Positions 1 to 8,112 of a stretch of DNA of 64,000 nt are shown piece after piece; position 1 is the stretch's first letter, and every line of letters begins with the position of its first letter. This DNA comes from Armatimonadota bacterium (GTDB taxonomy: Bacteria > Armatimonadota > Fervidibacteria > Fervidibacterales > Thermosaccharophagaceae). The notes under the pieces were generated by a model, which searched no databases, was not told the DNA's origin, and was given only the letters and a program-made list of their open reading frames with translations. The position numbers were made by a program, and so were the translations under genes. The stretch is taken from positions 32,525-96,524 of the forward strand of contig JANXAS010000004.1 in the NCBI GenBank assembly GCA_025062195.1. Reading direction: 5' to 3'.

Positions 1-1653
1 AGCTTGCCGAGGCTATTGGCACGCATACTCTGCTCACGCGGCTTTTCAGAACCATCATCGGCAATGGATTTCATAAAGCCGAGCATTGGTAAACTCTATG
101 ACCCATTCCTGATGGCTGACATGAGCAAGGCTGCAAAGCGTGTATTTGAAGCCATACGAAATCGTGAGGGCATCCTCGTGCACGGCGATTATGATGCCGA
201 TGGAATATGCGCTGCTGCCATGCTCTCAAGGAAGCTGAGCCAGTGGGGCGCTAAAGTCTACTGGTTCATCCCAGACAGGTTTATAGACGGTTATGGAGTG
301 AGCATGCGAGCTATCAGAATGGCTCGCAGCATCAATGTGACTCTGATGCTCACTTGCGATTGTGGCACGGCGGCGCACGAGAAAGTTGAGCTGGCAAGAA
401 GATACGGCATAGATACGATTATTGTTGATCACCATGAGCCAAAAGGGAGCTTGCCAACAGCTTATGCGGTGCTTAATCCCAAGAGGGCTGATTGCGAATA
501 TCCATTCAGAGAACTCTCAGCTACTGGTGTGGCATTTAAGCTCCTTTGCGCCATTGCTGATTTCAGCGGCTTTGAAAGCCCAATTGAAGACGAGCTGTGC
601 CTTGACTTAGTTGGGATTGCAACTGTTGCTGATGTTGTCCCGCTAATTGATGAGAACAGGGTTCTTGGGTGGCATGGTCTAAGTGCGCTCTCAAAGCGGA
701 GCAGGGTCGGCTTGCGCAAGCTTATGGAGTGTGCCAGCCTTCGTTCAAGCCGCGTGACTGGCGCACATGTATCGTTCATTATTGCGCCAAGGCTTAATGC
801 CGCCGGAAGACTCGCCAACGCAAGGGATGCTGTAAAGCTATTGCTTACCGAGGATGAAGCTGAGGCTGGTGCATTTGCAGACAGGCTTGAAGCGCTCAAC
901 AGGGAGAGACAGGAAGAGGAGGAGCGCACGCTTGAGGAGGCGATTGAGCTTATTGAATCTGATGTTGATGTATCTTCCGAGAGGGTGATAGTGCTTGCAA
1001 AAAGGGGATGGCATCAGGGTGTGATTGGAATTGTTGCAAGCAAGATAGTTGAGCTGTATCACCGCCCAGCAATTCTCATTGCAATTGAGGGTGACTTTGG
1101 GAAGGGTTCGGCAAGGAGCATTCACGGGTTCAATATCACGGAAGCGCTTGGTGCGTGCCGTCATCTGCTTACAGCATATGGTGGGCATTCAATGGCTGCC
1201 GGCTTTACAGTGCGCGCATCTGAGGTAAGCCGATTGCGCCGTTCCCTGAACGAGATCGCTTCACAACGCCTTACGGATGAAGAACTGACGCCAAAATTGC
1301 GCATTGATGCGCAAGCTCATCCAAAGGAGCTGTCTCAAGAAGTGGCTCATGGCATGCTGTTATTTGAGCCATGTGGATGCGGCAATCCGAAGCCGTTGCT
1401 TGCGCTGCTCGGTGCGCAAGTGATTGATAGCAGTTTCGTTGGTGGCTCAAGAGGACACCTTAAGCTCCTCGTGCAAAAGCATGGTGAGGAACTTGAGCTT
1501 TTCGGTTTCCGCATGAGGCATGTAAGGGACATGTTCCACCAAGGACAATCAATTGACCTTTGCTTCACTATTGATGCGCCAGTTGGCGGTTCGGCTAAGC
1601 CATCGCTTCGCATAAAGTCGTTGCGTGAATCAACTTGTGAAGGCACTTTGTAA
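1..1653 (+). CDS. recJ: Single-stranded-DNA-specific exonuclease RecJ (5' end outside window)
   Basis: 5'-to-3' exonuclease on single-stranded DNA, used in recombination repair and mismatch repair in the cytoplasm. The DHH phosphoesterase core is visible: GDYDADG at residues 61-67 of the track ORF, DCGT at 119-122 and VDHHEP at 141-146. A DHHA1 nucleic-acid-binding part follows with YGGHSMAAG, then a C-terminal OB-like region. The reading frame is open to base 1. RecJ proteins usually have some 20 more residues before the segment seen here, so the TTG at base 4 is probably not the start and the gene begins upstream. The neighbour recO is another RecFOR-pathway gene, 29 bases downstream, which suggests co-transcription. 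Confidence 0.95.
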   Translation, partial: SLPRLLARILCSRGFSEPSSAMDFIKPSIGKLYDPFLMADMSKAAKRVFEAIRNREGILVHGDYDADGICAAAMLSRKLSQWGAKVYWFIPDRFIDGYGVSMRAIRMARSINVTLMLTCDCGTAAHEKVELARRYGIDTIIVDHHEPKGSLPTAYAVLNPKRADCEYPFRELSATGVAFKLLCAIADFSGFESPIEDELCLDLVGIATVADVVPLIDENRVLGWHGLSALSKRSRVGLRKLMECASLRSSRVTGAHVSFIIAPRLNAAGRLANARDAVKLLLTEDEAEAGAFADRLEALNRERQEEEERTLEEAIELIESDVDVSSERVIVLAKRGWHQGVIGIVASKIVELYHRPAILIAIEGDFGKGSARSIHGFNITEALGACRHLLTAYGGHSMAAGFTVRASEVSRLRRSLNEIASQRLTDEELTPKLRIDAQAHPKELSQEVAHGMLLFEPCGCGNPKPLLALLGAQVIDSSFVGGSRGHLKLLVQKHGEELELFGFRMRHVRDMFHQGQSIDLCFTIDAPVGGSAKPSLRIKSLRESTCEGTL

Positions 1654-1682
1654 TTTCCCGTGTTGGAGGGACGCTAAGAGAA

Positions 1683-2513
1683 GTGAGCCGATTGTCGTCA
1701 TATTTGGATTCAGGCACAGCGCATTATCGCTCTCCGGCACCAAGGACATATTGGGTTGAGGCAATAGTCCTGCGAGTCATCCCATACGGTGAGAAGGACA
1801 GAATACTGGCAATATACACACGCCAAAAGGGCAAGCTGAATGCTATCGCTAAAGGCTCAAGGAACCCGTTGACGAGACTCGCATCCGCAACACAGCTTTT
1901 CACTCATGCTCGTTACTTCCTTGCACAGGGCAGGAATTTTGAAGTGGTGACACAAGCGCGCATCATTGAATCTTTTGAGCGGCTGCGCAGAGATGTAAAC
2001 CTGATGGTGACATGCGCACAGTGCTGTGAAATGCTCATGAAGAGCGTCCCTGATGGCGAGCCGGATGAGTGGCTGTTTGATGATTTGCTCTCGGCATTGA
2101 GGATTGCAAATAGCGGTGTAAGCTGCGAGGCTTTATTGGCAGCTTTTACTGCGAGGCTGTTGATGCATCTTGGCTACATGCCGCAGTTTGAATGTTGCGT
2201 GCGCTGCGGGAAAGCTGTCGGTGGCACTTCGCATTTTTCAACGGAGCACGGTGGCACGCTGTGCCGCGCTTGCGCTGATGTGTTTGGCTATGATGCAATT
2301 TTAAGCAACGATGCTATTAAGCTGATGTTGAGGGCGATCCGCTACGGGCTATATGAGGCAGCTCACTCTGGTGCGCTTGAGAAAGTGTCTTTAGAGGTAA
2401 GCTCGCTTCTAACCCGTTTTTGGCAGCATCATTTTCAAGCGCAATTGCAATCTTTGCGTGTGCGTGAACAACTTTGCACACATGGGGGGGAAATAAAAGT
2501 GATATGCCGATGA
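1683..2513 (+). CDS. recO: DNA repair protein RecO
   Basis: RecO helps load RecA on gapped DNA with RecR and RecF. The 276-residue protein has the N-terminal OB fold (about residues 22-95, beginning [15 protein letters not shown]), a helical middle and a zinc-binding pair CVRC (172-175) and CRAC (194-197), as in RecO proteins that keep the zinc finger. The GTG start at 1683 follows TTGGAGGGA, though the spacing is long, so the first 20 residues are less certain; an in-frame internal start is possible. It sits between recJ and trmD and its stop overlaps the trmD start (ATGA at 2510-2513), pointing to one transcript with translational coupling. Confidence 0.93.
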   Translation: MSRLSSYLDSGTAHYRSPAPRTYWVEAIVLRVIPYGEKDRILAIYTRQKGKLNAIAKGSRNPLTRLASATQLFTHARYFLAQGRNFEVVTQARIIESFERLRRDVNLMVTCAQCCEMLMKSVPDGEPDEWLFDDLLSALRIANSGVSCEALLAAFTARLLMHLGYMPQFECCVRCGKAVGGTSHFSTEHGGTLCRACADVFGYDAILSNDAIKLMLRAIRYGLYEAAHSGALEKVSLEVSSLLTRFWQHHFQAQLQSLRVREQLCTHGGEIKVICR

Positions 2514-3259
2514 GGTTTGATGTGTTCACCATTTTCCCCGAGTGGTTTGAGACCCCGCTCAAATGCTCGCTTCTTGGGAAGGCAATTGAGAGGGGCATCA
2601 TTGAGGTGTATTGTCACAACATAAGGGACTACGCTGAGGAAAAACATAAGGTCGTTGATGATTATCCTTATGGTGGCGGTGCTGGAATGGTTATGAAGCC
2701 CGAGCCGATATTCAGTGCGGTTGAGCATGTTTTGGCTGAGCTATCTCCCGAATATGGCAAGCCGCCAATTATACTCTTATCGCCGCAGGGCAGAGTGTTC
2801 AATCACGAGGTTGCCGCTGAACTCTCCCAACATCGTTGCATCTTTTTGATATGTGGTCACTATGAAGGCGTTGACGAACGCGTCAGGGAGCATTTAGCCA
2901 CTGACGAAATCTCGGTTGGTGACTATGTCCTATCCGGCGGTGAGCCAGCTGCAATGGTAGTCATAGACGCTGTGAGCAGGTTTGTTCCGGGTGTGCTCGG
3001 CAACCGTGAATCGCTGCTTAGCGAATCGTTTGCTAATGGCTTGCTTGAGCACCCGCAATACACTCGTCCGAGGGTGTTTAGAGGCTGGGAAGTGCCGTCG
3101 GTTTTGCTCTCCGGGAATCACAAAGCCATTTGGAGGTGGCGCAGGAAGGAGGCTTTAAGAAGGACTATGATTCGCCGTCCGGATCTGATTGAAAAGGCAA
3201 AGCTCAGTGACGAGGACTTGAAATTGCTTGAAGAGGTAAAAGCCGAACTTGGACGGTGA
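2504..3259 (+). CDS. trmD: tRNA (guanine-N1)-methyltransferase TrmD
   Basis: Methylates G37 of tRNAs read with a 3' G36, preventing frameshifts; uses S-adenosylmethionine bound in a trefoil knot. The start of the protein ([14 protein letters not shown]), [30 protein letters not shown] and [13 protein letters not shown] are all TrmD signatures, and about 250 residues is the family length. The track ORF begins at a TTG at 2474, but residues before MPMRF have no family counterpart. ATG at 2504 or the ATG at 2510 (overlapping the recO stop as ATGA) are the real candidates, with a G-run (2484-2490) upstream. In many bacteria trmD is with rpsP and rplS; here it is in a recJ-recO-trmD-dcd block. Confidence 0.95.
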   Translation: MPMRFDVFTIFPEWFETPLKCSLLGKAIERGIIEVYCHNIRDYAEEKHKVVDDYPYGGGAGMVMKPEPIFSAVEHVLAELSPEYGKPPIILLSPQGRVFNHEVAAELSQHRCIFLICGHYEGVDERVREHLATDEISVGDYVLSGGEPAAMVVIDAVSRFVPGVLGNRESLLSESFANGLLEHPQYTRPRVFRGWEVPSVLLSGNHKAIWRWRRKEALRRTMIRRPDLIEKAKLSDEDLKLLEEVKAELGR

Positions 3260-3348
3260 GAAACAGCCGTTCTAACGCAGGTTAAATGCGCAATGTTGTT
3301 GAGCGCAAGGCGGTGCTGCAATGGTGAATAATCATCCTGAGGGGGTGT

Positions 3349-3912
3349 ATGGAAGTGGGCGTTAAGCCTGATTGGTGGATACGGAAGATGGCGCTTGAGC
3401 ACGGCATGATTGAGCCGTTTGAGGAAAAGCAGGTGACAAAGGGGGTTATATCCTACGGTCTATCATCATACGGTTACGACATGCGCATCGCTGATGAGTT
3501 TCTCATATTCACCAACGCCTACTCAACAGTCGTTGACCCAAAGAGCTTTGATGAGCGCTCATTTGTCAGGCACAGTGGCGAATATTGCATCATACCGCCA
3601 AATTCATTTGTGCTCGGTCGCTCCGTTGAGTATTTTCGCATACCGAGGAATGTGATAACCATCACTCTTGGCAAGAGCACATATGCACGCTGTGGCATCA
3701 TCGTCAATGTGACCCCATTTGAACCTGAGTGGGAAGGATATGCCACGCTTGAGATATCAAACACAACGCCACTACCGGCGAAGGTTTACGCTGGTGAAGG
3801 AATAGCGCAAGTCATATTCATTGAGGCTGATGGAGTTTGCGAGGTCTCTTACGCAGACAAGAAGGGCAGATATCAGAAACAGCAGACAATAGTTCTCCCG
3901 AAAGTTGAATGA
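3349..3912 (+). CDS. dcd: dCTP deaminase
   Basis: Deaminates dCTP to dUTP, the entry to thymidylate synthesis. The 187-residue protein carries the trimeric dUTPase-like fold with [10 protein letters not shown], the [12 protein letters not shown] loop and the catalytic-glutamate segment [10 protein letters not shown]. It lacks features that would mark it as a dUTPase, although bifunctional dCTP deaminase/dUTPases exist and cannot be excluded by eye. ATG at 3349 is preceded by GAGGGGGTG at good spacing. It follows trmD by 89 bases in the same direction, and is the last gene of the housekeeping block before a 318-base spacer. Confidence 0.94.
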   Translation: MEVGVKPDWWIRKMALEHGMIEPFEEKQVTKGVISYGLSSYGYDMRIADEFLIFTNAYSTVVDPKSFDERSFVRHSGEYCIIPPNSFVLGRSVEYFRIPRNVITITLGKSTYARCGIIVNVTPFEPEWEGYATLEISNTTPLPAKVYAGEGIAQVIFIEADGVCEVSYADKKGRYQKQQTIVLPKVE

Positions 3913-4230
3913 GTGGTTGGGACAACAGGTTGAAGGAAGCCAAGCATTTTGCAATGCACATAAGTTGGATAAAGCGGCTTATCGCATTTATTGCTTCGCC
4001 CTTTACTACAAACTTTGTCGGTTAGGTTCGCAGTTAGCCACGAAGCGTTAGCGAGGTGGCGTTAAATTGGTGCAGTGTGCGATGCCATCATTTCACCTGC
4101 ACTTTTCACTCGCATTGACCATGCCTGACTACGAACCAACAAACTTTTGAGTGAAGAGTGTTTGCTTTATTGCAGCGACGGTATTCCGTTTTAACTGGAA
4201 CTGTGCTTCTTTTTGCCGGGGTGAGGAAGG
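3913..4230. other. 318-base spacer with MITE-like repeats
   Basis: No convincing gene. It holds a full repeat copy (4026-4136, listed separately) and, just before it, a fragment GCTTCGCCCTTTACTACAAA (from 3993) that matches the right end of the same family. This suggests nested or successive insertions between the housekeeping block and the ABC gene. Confidence 0.6.
4026..4136. repeat. MITE-like element, copy 1
   Basis: A 111-base unit beginning GTTCGCAGTTAGCCACGAAG and ending GACTACGAAC, so its ends form an imperfect terminal inverted repeat. The left part matches the copies at 61249 and 63455 almost base for base (TTAGCCACGAAGCG). Close to the left end is a further GCCAC...GTGGC hairpin. 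No coding capacity. Confidence 0.65.
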
Positions 4231-5763
4231 TTGGCAGGCGATGATTACATTCTAATCATGAGCTCAATAGTGAAGGATTTTCCTGGCGTCAGGGCGGTTG
4301 ACCATGTTGATCTGTTTGTGCGGCGCGGTGAAGTGCACGGGCTGATTGGAGAAAATGGTGCTGGAAAGTCAACACTGATGAAGATACTTGGCGGTGTATA
4401 CAGCGATTACGAGGGCGAAATATTCGTTGATGGTGTCAGGGTGAGGATTCGTTCGCCGAGGGAATCAATAGCTGCTGGAATAGCTGTGATACACCAGGAG
4501 CTAAATCTTGTCCCGCAGCTGAGCGTTGCCGAGAATATATTCCTCGGTCGTGAGCCGCTCAAATTTTTCTTCTTCGTTGACTTTACAAGGATGAATCGCA
4601 TGGCTGAAGAACTGCTCTCACCATTTGACCCAACTATAGCTCCAAGAACACCGGTTGGCGAGCTGTCCGTCGGAAGACAACAGCTTGTTGAGATAGTCAG
4701 GGCATTGTCGCTGAATGCACGCATACTCGTAATGGATGAGCCAACATCGGCTTTAACAGAGGCTGAGGTTGAAAAGCTGTTTGAGGTTATCAGGCGCTTG
4801 AAAGTTTCTGGGACGACCATCATCTACATCACTCACAAGCTAAAAGAGGTGCTCACGATAACTGACCGAGTCACTGTCATGCGCGACGGCAAGGTTGTCG
4901 GGACAGTCAACACATCGGAGGCAGATCATCGCATGCTTGCGCGCATGATGGTTGGGCGTGAAATTGAAGAGGCTAAGAGGGAAGTAGCAGGATATGGAGC
5001 TGTTGTTCTCAGCGCCCGCAATCTAAGCCTGTTGAGCCGCGAGACTCCAGGGAAGCGCATCCTGAACAACATAAGCTTTGACCTGCGTTCCGGAGAGGTT
5101 GTTGGAATATTTGGCTTGATGGGCGCTGGAAGGACGGAATTGATGCTGACGCTTTTCGGCTCCCCGCCAGGTATTGCATACGGCGAGATTAAACTTGATG
5201 GTAAGCCAATCAAGCTTAGGTCACCAATTGATGCGATAAGGCACGGCATCGGGCTTGTCACTGAGGATAGGAAAACGACCGGACTTATCCTGATGATGGC
5301 AGCCGGCTACAACGCCACGCTCCCACTTCTGCCATCACTTTCGTTTGTAAACTTCATCAAGCGCCGAAGGGAAAGAGAGCTAATTGAGCGGCTGTGGAGT
5401 AAGCTGCAGATTGTGCCGCGAAACCCCTCTATGCCGGCACAGAATTTGAGCGGTGGAAACCAGCAGAAAGTTGTGCTGAGCAAGTGGCTTGCTATGCGTC
5501 CTAAGGTGCTCTTGCTTGATGAGCCAACAAGGGGCGTTGATGTGGGTGCAAGGGCTGAGATTCACAAGCTCATCAGGGAGATGGCTATGGGCGGTGCTGC
5601 GATTCTTTTCGCATCATCGGAGTTGCCGGAGGTTCTCTCACTCGCTGACAGAATACTCGTCATGCACGCTGGGCAAATAGTTCATGAGCTGAAAGCTGAG
5701 GGCGCAACTGAGGAGGAAATCATGTTCTACGCAAGTGGCGCACACGCATTGGAGGAGCGTTAG
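4231..5763 (+). CDS. Sugar ABC transporter ATP-binding protein (RbsA/MglA type)
   Basis: Two fused ABC ATPase domains, about 510 residues, the layout of the CUT2 family that energises monosaccharide uptake. Domain 1 has a good Walker A, GENGAGKST (41-48), the signature LSVGRQQ and Walker B ILVMDEPTSALTEAE. Domain 2 has the degenerate P-loop GLMGAGRTE typical of the family and the strong signature LSGGNQQKV. The TTG at 4231 is supported because the residues just before KDFPGV (YILIMSSIV) align with the family's N-terminus; the next ATG would cut into this strand. No permease or binding protein lies beside it, so its partners must be elsewhere. Downstream genes for a dehydrogenase-like protein and an aldolase suggest import of an acidic or rare sugar (inference). 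Confidence 0.9.
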   Translation: MAGDDYILIMSSIVKDFPGVRAVDHVDLFVRRGEVHGLIGENGAGKSTLMKILGGVYSDYEGEIFVDGVRVRIRSPRESIAAGIAVIHQELNLVPQLSVAENIFLGREPLKFFFFVDFTRMNRMAEELLSPFDPTIAPRTPVGELSVGRQQLVEIVRALSLNARILVMDEPTSALTEAEVEKLFEVIRRLKVSGTTIIYITHKLKEVLTITDRVTVMRDGKVVGTVNTSEADHRMLARMMVGREIEEAKREVAGYGAVVLSARNLSLLSRETPGKRILNNISFDLRSGEVVGIFGLMGAGRTELMLTLFGSPPGIAYGEIKLDGKPIKLRSPIDAIRHGIGLVTEDRKTTGLILMMAAGYNATLPLLPSLSFVNFIKRRRERELIERLWSKLQIVPRNPSMPAQNLSGGNQQKVVLSKWLAMRPKVLLLDEPTRGVDVGARAEIHKLIREMAMGGAAILFASSELPEVLSLADRILVMHAGQIVHELKAEGATEEEIMFYASGAHALEER

Positions 5764-5865
5764 CCAATCTGCTGCCCCGTTGGCAGGCATCGCTTAACCT
5801 ATGAAAGCGCGATGCCGGTTCAGCGGGCTGTTAATCATCACTGTTTAAGGTTTAAGGTGAGGTGG

Positions 5866-6897
5866 ATGCTGCCCGAACAGATAAACGATGTCAACCACCT
5901 TGAGGATTTGCTCAGCGAGCCGACCGAGGGCGTGATTGATGCGCTATCTCGTATGGATGGCGATTTAATGGTTTTGGGTGTGGGTGGCAAGATGGGTCCA
6001 AGCTTGGCTCGCATGGCGTTGCGCGCATTCAGGGCTGCCGGAAAAAACAACAGAGTGATCGGTGTCTCAAGGTTTACATCGCCGGACATCAAAAAGAAGC
6101 TCTCACAATGGGACATTGAAGTGATATCTTGCGATCTGCTTGATGAGAAAGGGCTTGCATCTTTGCCGGATGTGCCAAACATCGTTTTCATGGTCGGGAT
6201 GAAGTTTGGAACAGTTGGGCAGGAGTGGATGACGTGGGCTGTTAATACGATGCTTCCGGCGATGGTGTGCAGCAGGTTCAGATGGAGCAACTTTGTTGTC
6301 TTCTCAACGGGCAATGTTTATCCACTTACACAAATCGTGCACGGTGGCTCAGTTGAGACGGACACTTTATCGCCAATTGGAGAGTATGCAATGAGCTGTC
6401 TCGGGCGTGAGCGTGTCTTTGAATACTTCAGCCGTGAACATGGCACCAAGGTTGCGATAGTGCGTCTAAACTATGCCGTTGAGTTGCGCTACGGTGTGCT
6501 CGTTGACCTTGCAAGGAAGGTTTTAAATGGCGAACTAATTGACCTAACGATGGGCGCTGTGAATGTCATTTGGCAAGGTGACGCCGTTGCTATGGCGCTT
6601 CAATGCTTCTCACATGTCAGCAGTCCGCCATTCGTCATAAACATTACAGGTCCAGAGACATTGAGCGTCAGGCGTGTTTGCGAGTGGTTTGGGCGGCTTA
6701 TGAACCGAAGCGTAACATTTATTGGTGCCGAGGCTCAGGATGCATTGCTCAGCAACGCGCAAATGGCACACATGCTGTTTGGCTATCCGAGGGTTAGCGT
6801 AGGGAGGATGGTCAAGTGGATTGCCGATTGGCTCATGCGCGGCGGTGAGGTCTGGGATAAGCCAACTCACTTTGAGGAGCGTCATGGACGATTTTAA
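5866..6897 (+). CDS. NAD-dependent epimerase/dehydratase family protein
   Basis: Extended short-chain dehydrogenase fold: a GVGGKMG nucleotide-binding turn, a conserved FSTGNVYP strand and the active-site region GEYAMSCLGRERV. In catalytic members this last motif is YxxxK; here the lysine position is a cysteine (Y-A-M-S-C), so activity may be lost or altered. The track ORF starts at 5812, but ATG at 5866 follows AAGGTGAGGTGG and gives a protein of 343 residues that starts right before the first conserved region. It lies between the ABC ATPase and a DHDPS-family gene on the same strand, a neighbourhood typical of sugar-acid breakdown. Substrate unknown. Confidence 0.8.
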   Translation: MLPEQINDVNHLEDLLSEPTEGVIDALSRMDGDLMVLGVGGKMGPSLARMALRAFRAAGKNNRVIGVSRFTSPDIKKKLSQWDIEVISCDLLDEKGLASLPDVPNIVFMVGMKFGTVGQEWMTWAVNTMLPAMVCSRFRWSNFVVFSTGNVYPLTQIVHGGSVETDTLSPIGEYAMSCLGRERVFEYFSREHGTKVAIVRLNYAVELRYGVLVDLARKVLNGELIDLTMGAVNVIWQGDAVAMALQCFSHVSSPPFVINITGPETLSVRRVCEWFGRLMNRSVTFIGAEAQDALLSNAQMAHMLFGYPRVSVGRMVKWIADWLMRGGEVWDKPTHFEERHGRF

Positions 6898-6989
6898 GCA
6901 CCCGCTTTACCGATGACTTGTAGTTTGCTGCCAGCTTCAACTGGTGAGGGCACTTTCCCATTTCGGTGTGCAGTGAGGGGGGCTTGATT

Positions 6990-8054
6990 ATGGGGATTAA
7001 TGTTCAACTCATGAATGCGTTGCGGGATGGAATGGCTATAGTTGCATGTCCATTGGCGCTTACGAAAGAACGAAAGTGGGATGAGCGCCGCCAGAGGGCG
7101 CTGTGCCGATACTACAGCGATGCTTGTGCCGGCGGGATAGCAGTTGGTGTTCACACAACTCAGTTCGCAATACGAGATCCAAAAGTCGGCTTGTTTCGTC
7201 CCCTGCTTGAATTGATGGCTGAAGAGATGAACAGGCTTGATGGGAAAAGGAACACGCCTCTTTTCAGGGTTGCTGGCGTTTGCGGTGATACGAGGCAAGC
7301 TGTTTTAGAGGCGACCTTGGCAAGCGAACTTGGCTATCATGCCGGGTTGCTAAGCTTGGGAGCGCTGAAAGATGCTGATGAGGATTTTCTCATAAACCAT
7401 TGCCGTATCGTTTCGGAGGTCATACCTATATTTGGCTTCTACCTGCAGCCGGCAGTAGGTGGAAGAGTGCTTCCGTATTCATTTTGGAGGAGGTTGGCTG
7501 ATGAGGTTGAGAAGCTTGTGGCAATCAAAATCGCGCCTTTCAATCGGTATCAAACACTTGATGTGGTGCGAGCAATCGCCGACTCAGGCAGAGATGATGT
7601 TGCGCTATACACCGGGAATGACGATAACATCATACTTGATTTGCTCACACCGTTCCAATTCAGGCTTAAAGGGCGTGAAGTTGAATTGCGCATAGTTGGC
7701 GGATTGCTCGGACAATGGGCTGTGTGGACAAGGAGGGCAGTTGAAATTTTTGAGTGGTGTAAAGCTATAGCAAAGAGCGGTGAGCCAATACCAAAGGAGT
7801 TGATGTGCTTGCATGTGCATTTAACCGATGCCAATGGAGCAATCTTTGATGCGGCGCACAACTTCGCCGGATGCATCCCCGGAATACAAGAGGTGCTTTT
7901 AAGACAGGGCTTGCTTGAAAGCAACCTTTGCGTTGACCCAAATGAGACACTAAGCCCGGGGCAAGTTGAGGAGATTGACAGAGTTTGGAATTCATACCCA
8001 CACCTTCGTGACGATGAATTCGTTGCTGCGCACATTGATGAGTGGATGAGGTGA
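6990..8054 (+). CDS. Dihydrodipicolinate synthase family protein
   Basis: Class I aldolase/lyase fold of the DapA-NanA superfamily, 354 residues, longer than DapA (about 290). The Schiff-base lysine is in LVAIKIAPFNRYQ and the catalytic tyrosine in FGFYLQPAVGG. The extended length and missing lysine-biosynthesis neighbours argue for a catabolic enzyme acting on a 2-keto acid rather than true DapA. The track start is GTG at 6966, but ATG at 6990 sits after AGTGAGGGGGG and is preferred. It ends 58 bases before the convergent gene at 8113. Confidence 0.85.
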   Translation: MGINVQLMNALRDGMAIVACPLALTKERKWDERRQRALCRYYSDACAGGIAVGVHTTQFAIRDPKVGLFRPLLELMAEEMNRLDGKRNTPLFRVAGVCGDTRQAVLEATLASELGYHAGLLSLGALKDADEDFLINHCRIVSEVIPIFGFYLQPAVGGRVLPYSFWRRLADEVEKLVAIKIAPFNRYQTLDVVRAIADSGRDDVALYTGNDDNIILDLLTPFQFRLKGREVELRIVGGLLGQWAVWTRRAVEIFEWCKAIAKSGEPIPKELMCLHVHLTDANGAIFDAAHNFAGCIPGIQEVLLRQGLLESNLCVDPNETLSPGQVEEIDRVWNSYPHLRDDEFVAAHIDEWMR

Positions 8055-8058
8055 ACGG

Positions 8059-8078
8059 ATCACACATTAGGTTGTGAT
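8059..8078. terminator. Possible bidirectional terminator hairpin
   Basis: ATCACA-8-base loop-TGTGAT between two convergent genes, followed by AAAAATT on the plus strand. The stem is short and there is no T-run for plus-strand transcripts; on the minus strand the A-run is on the wrong side too. Call rests mainly on position. Confidence 0.3.
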
Positions 8079-8112
8079 AAAAATTCTGGCAAGCACAAGT
8101 TGTTACCCCTTG

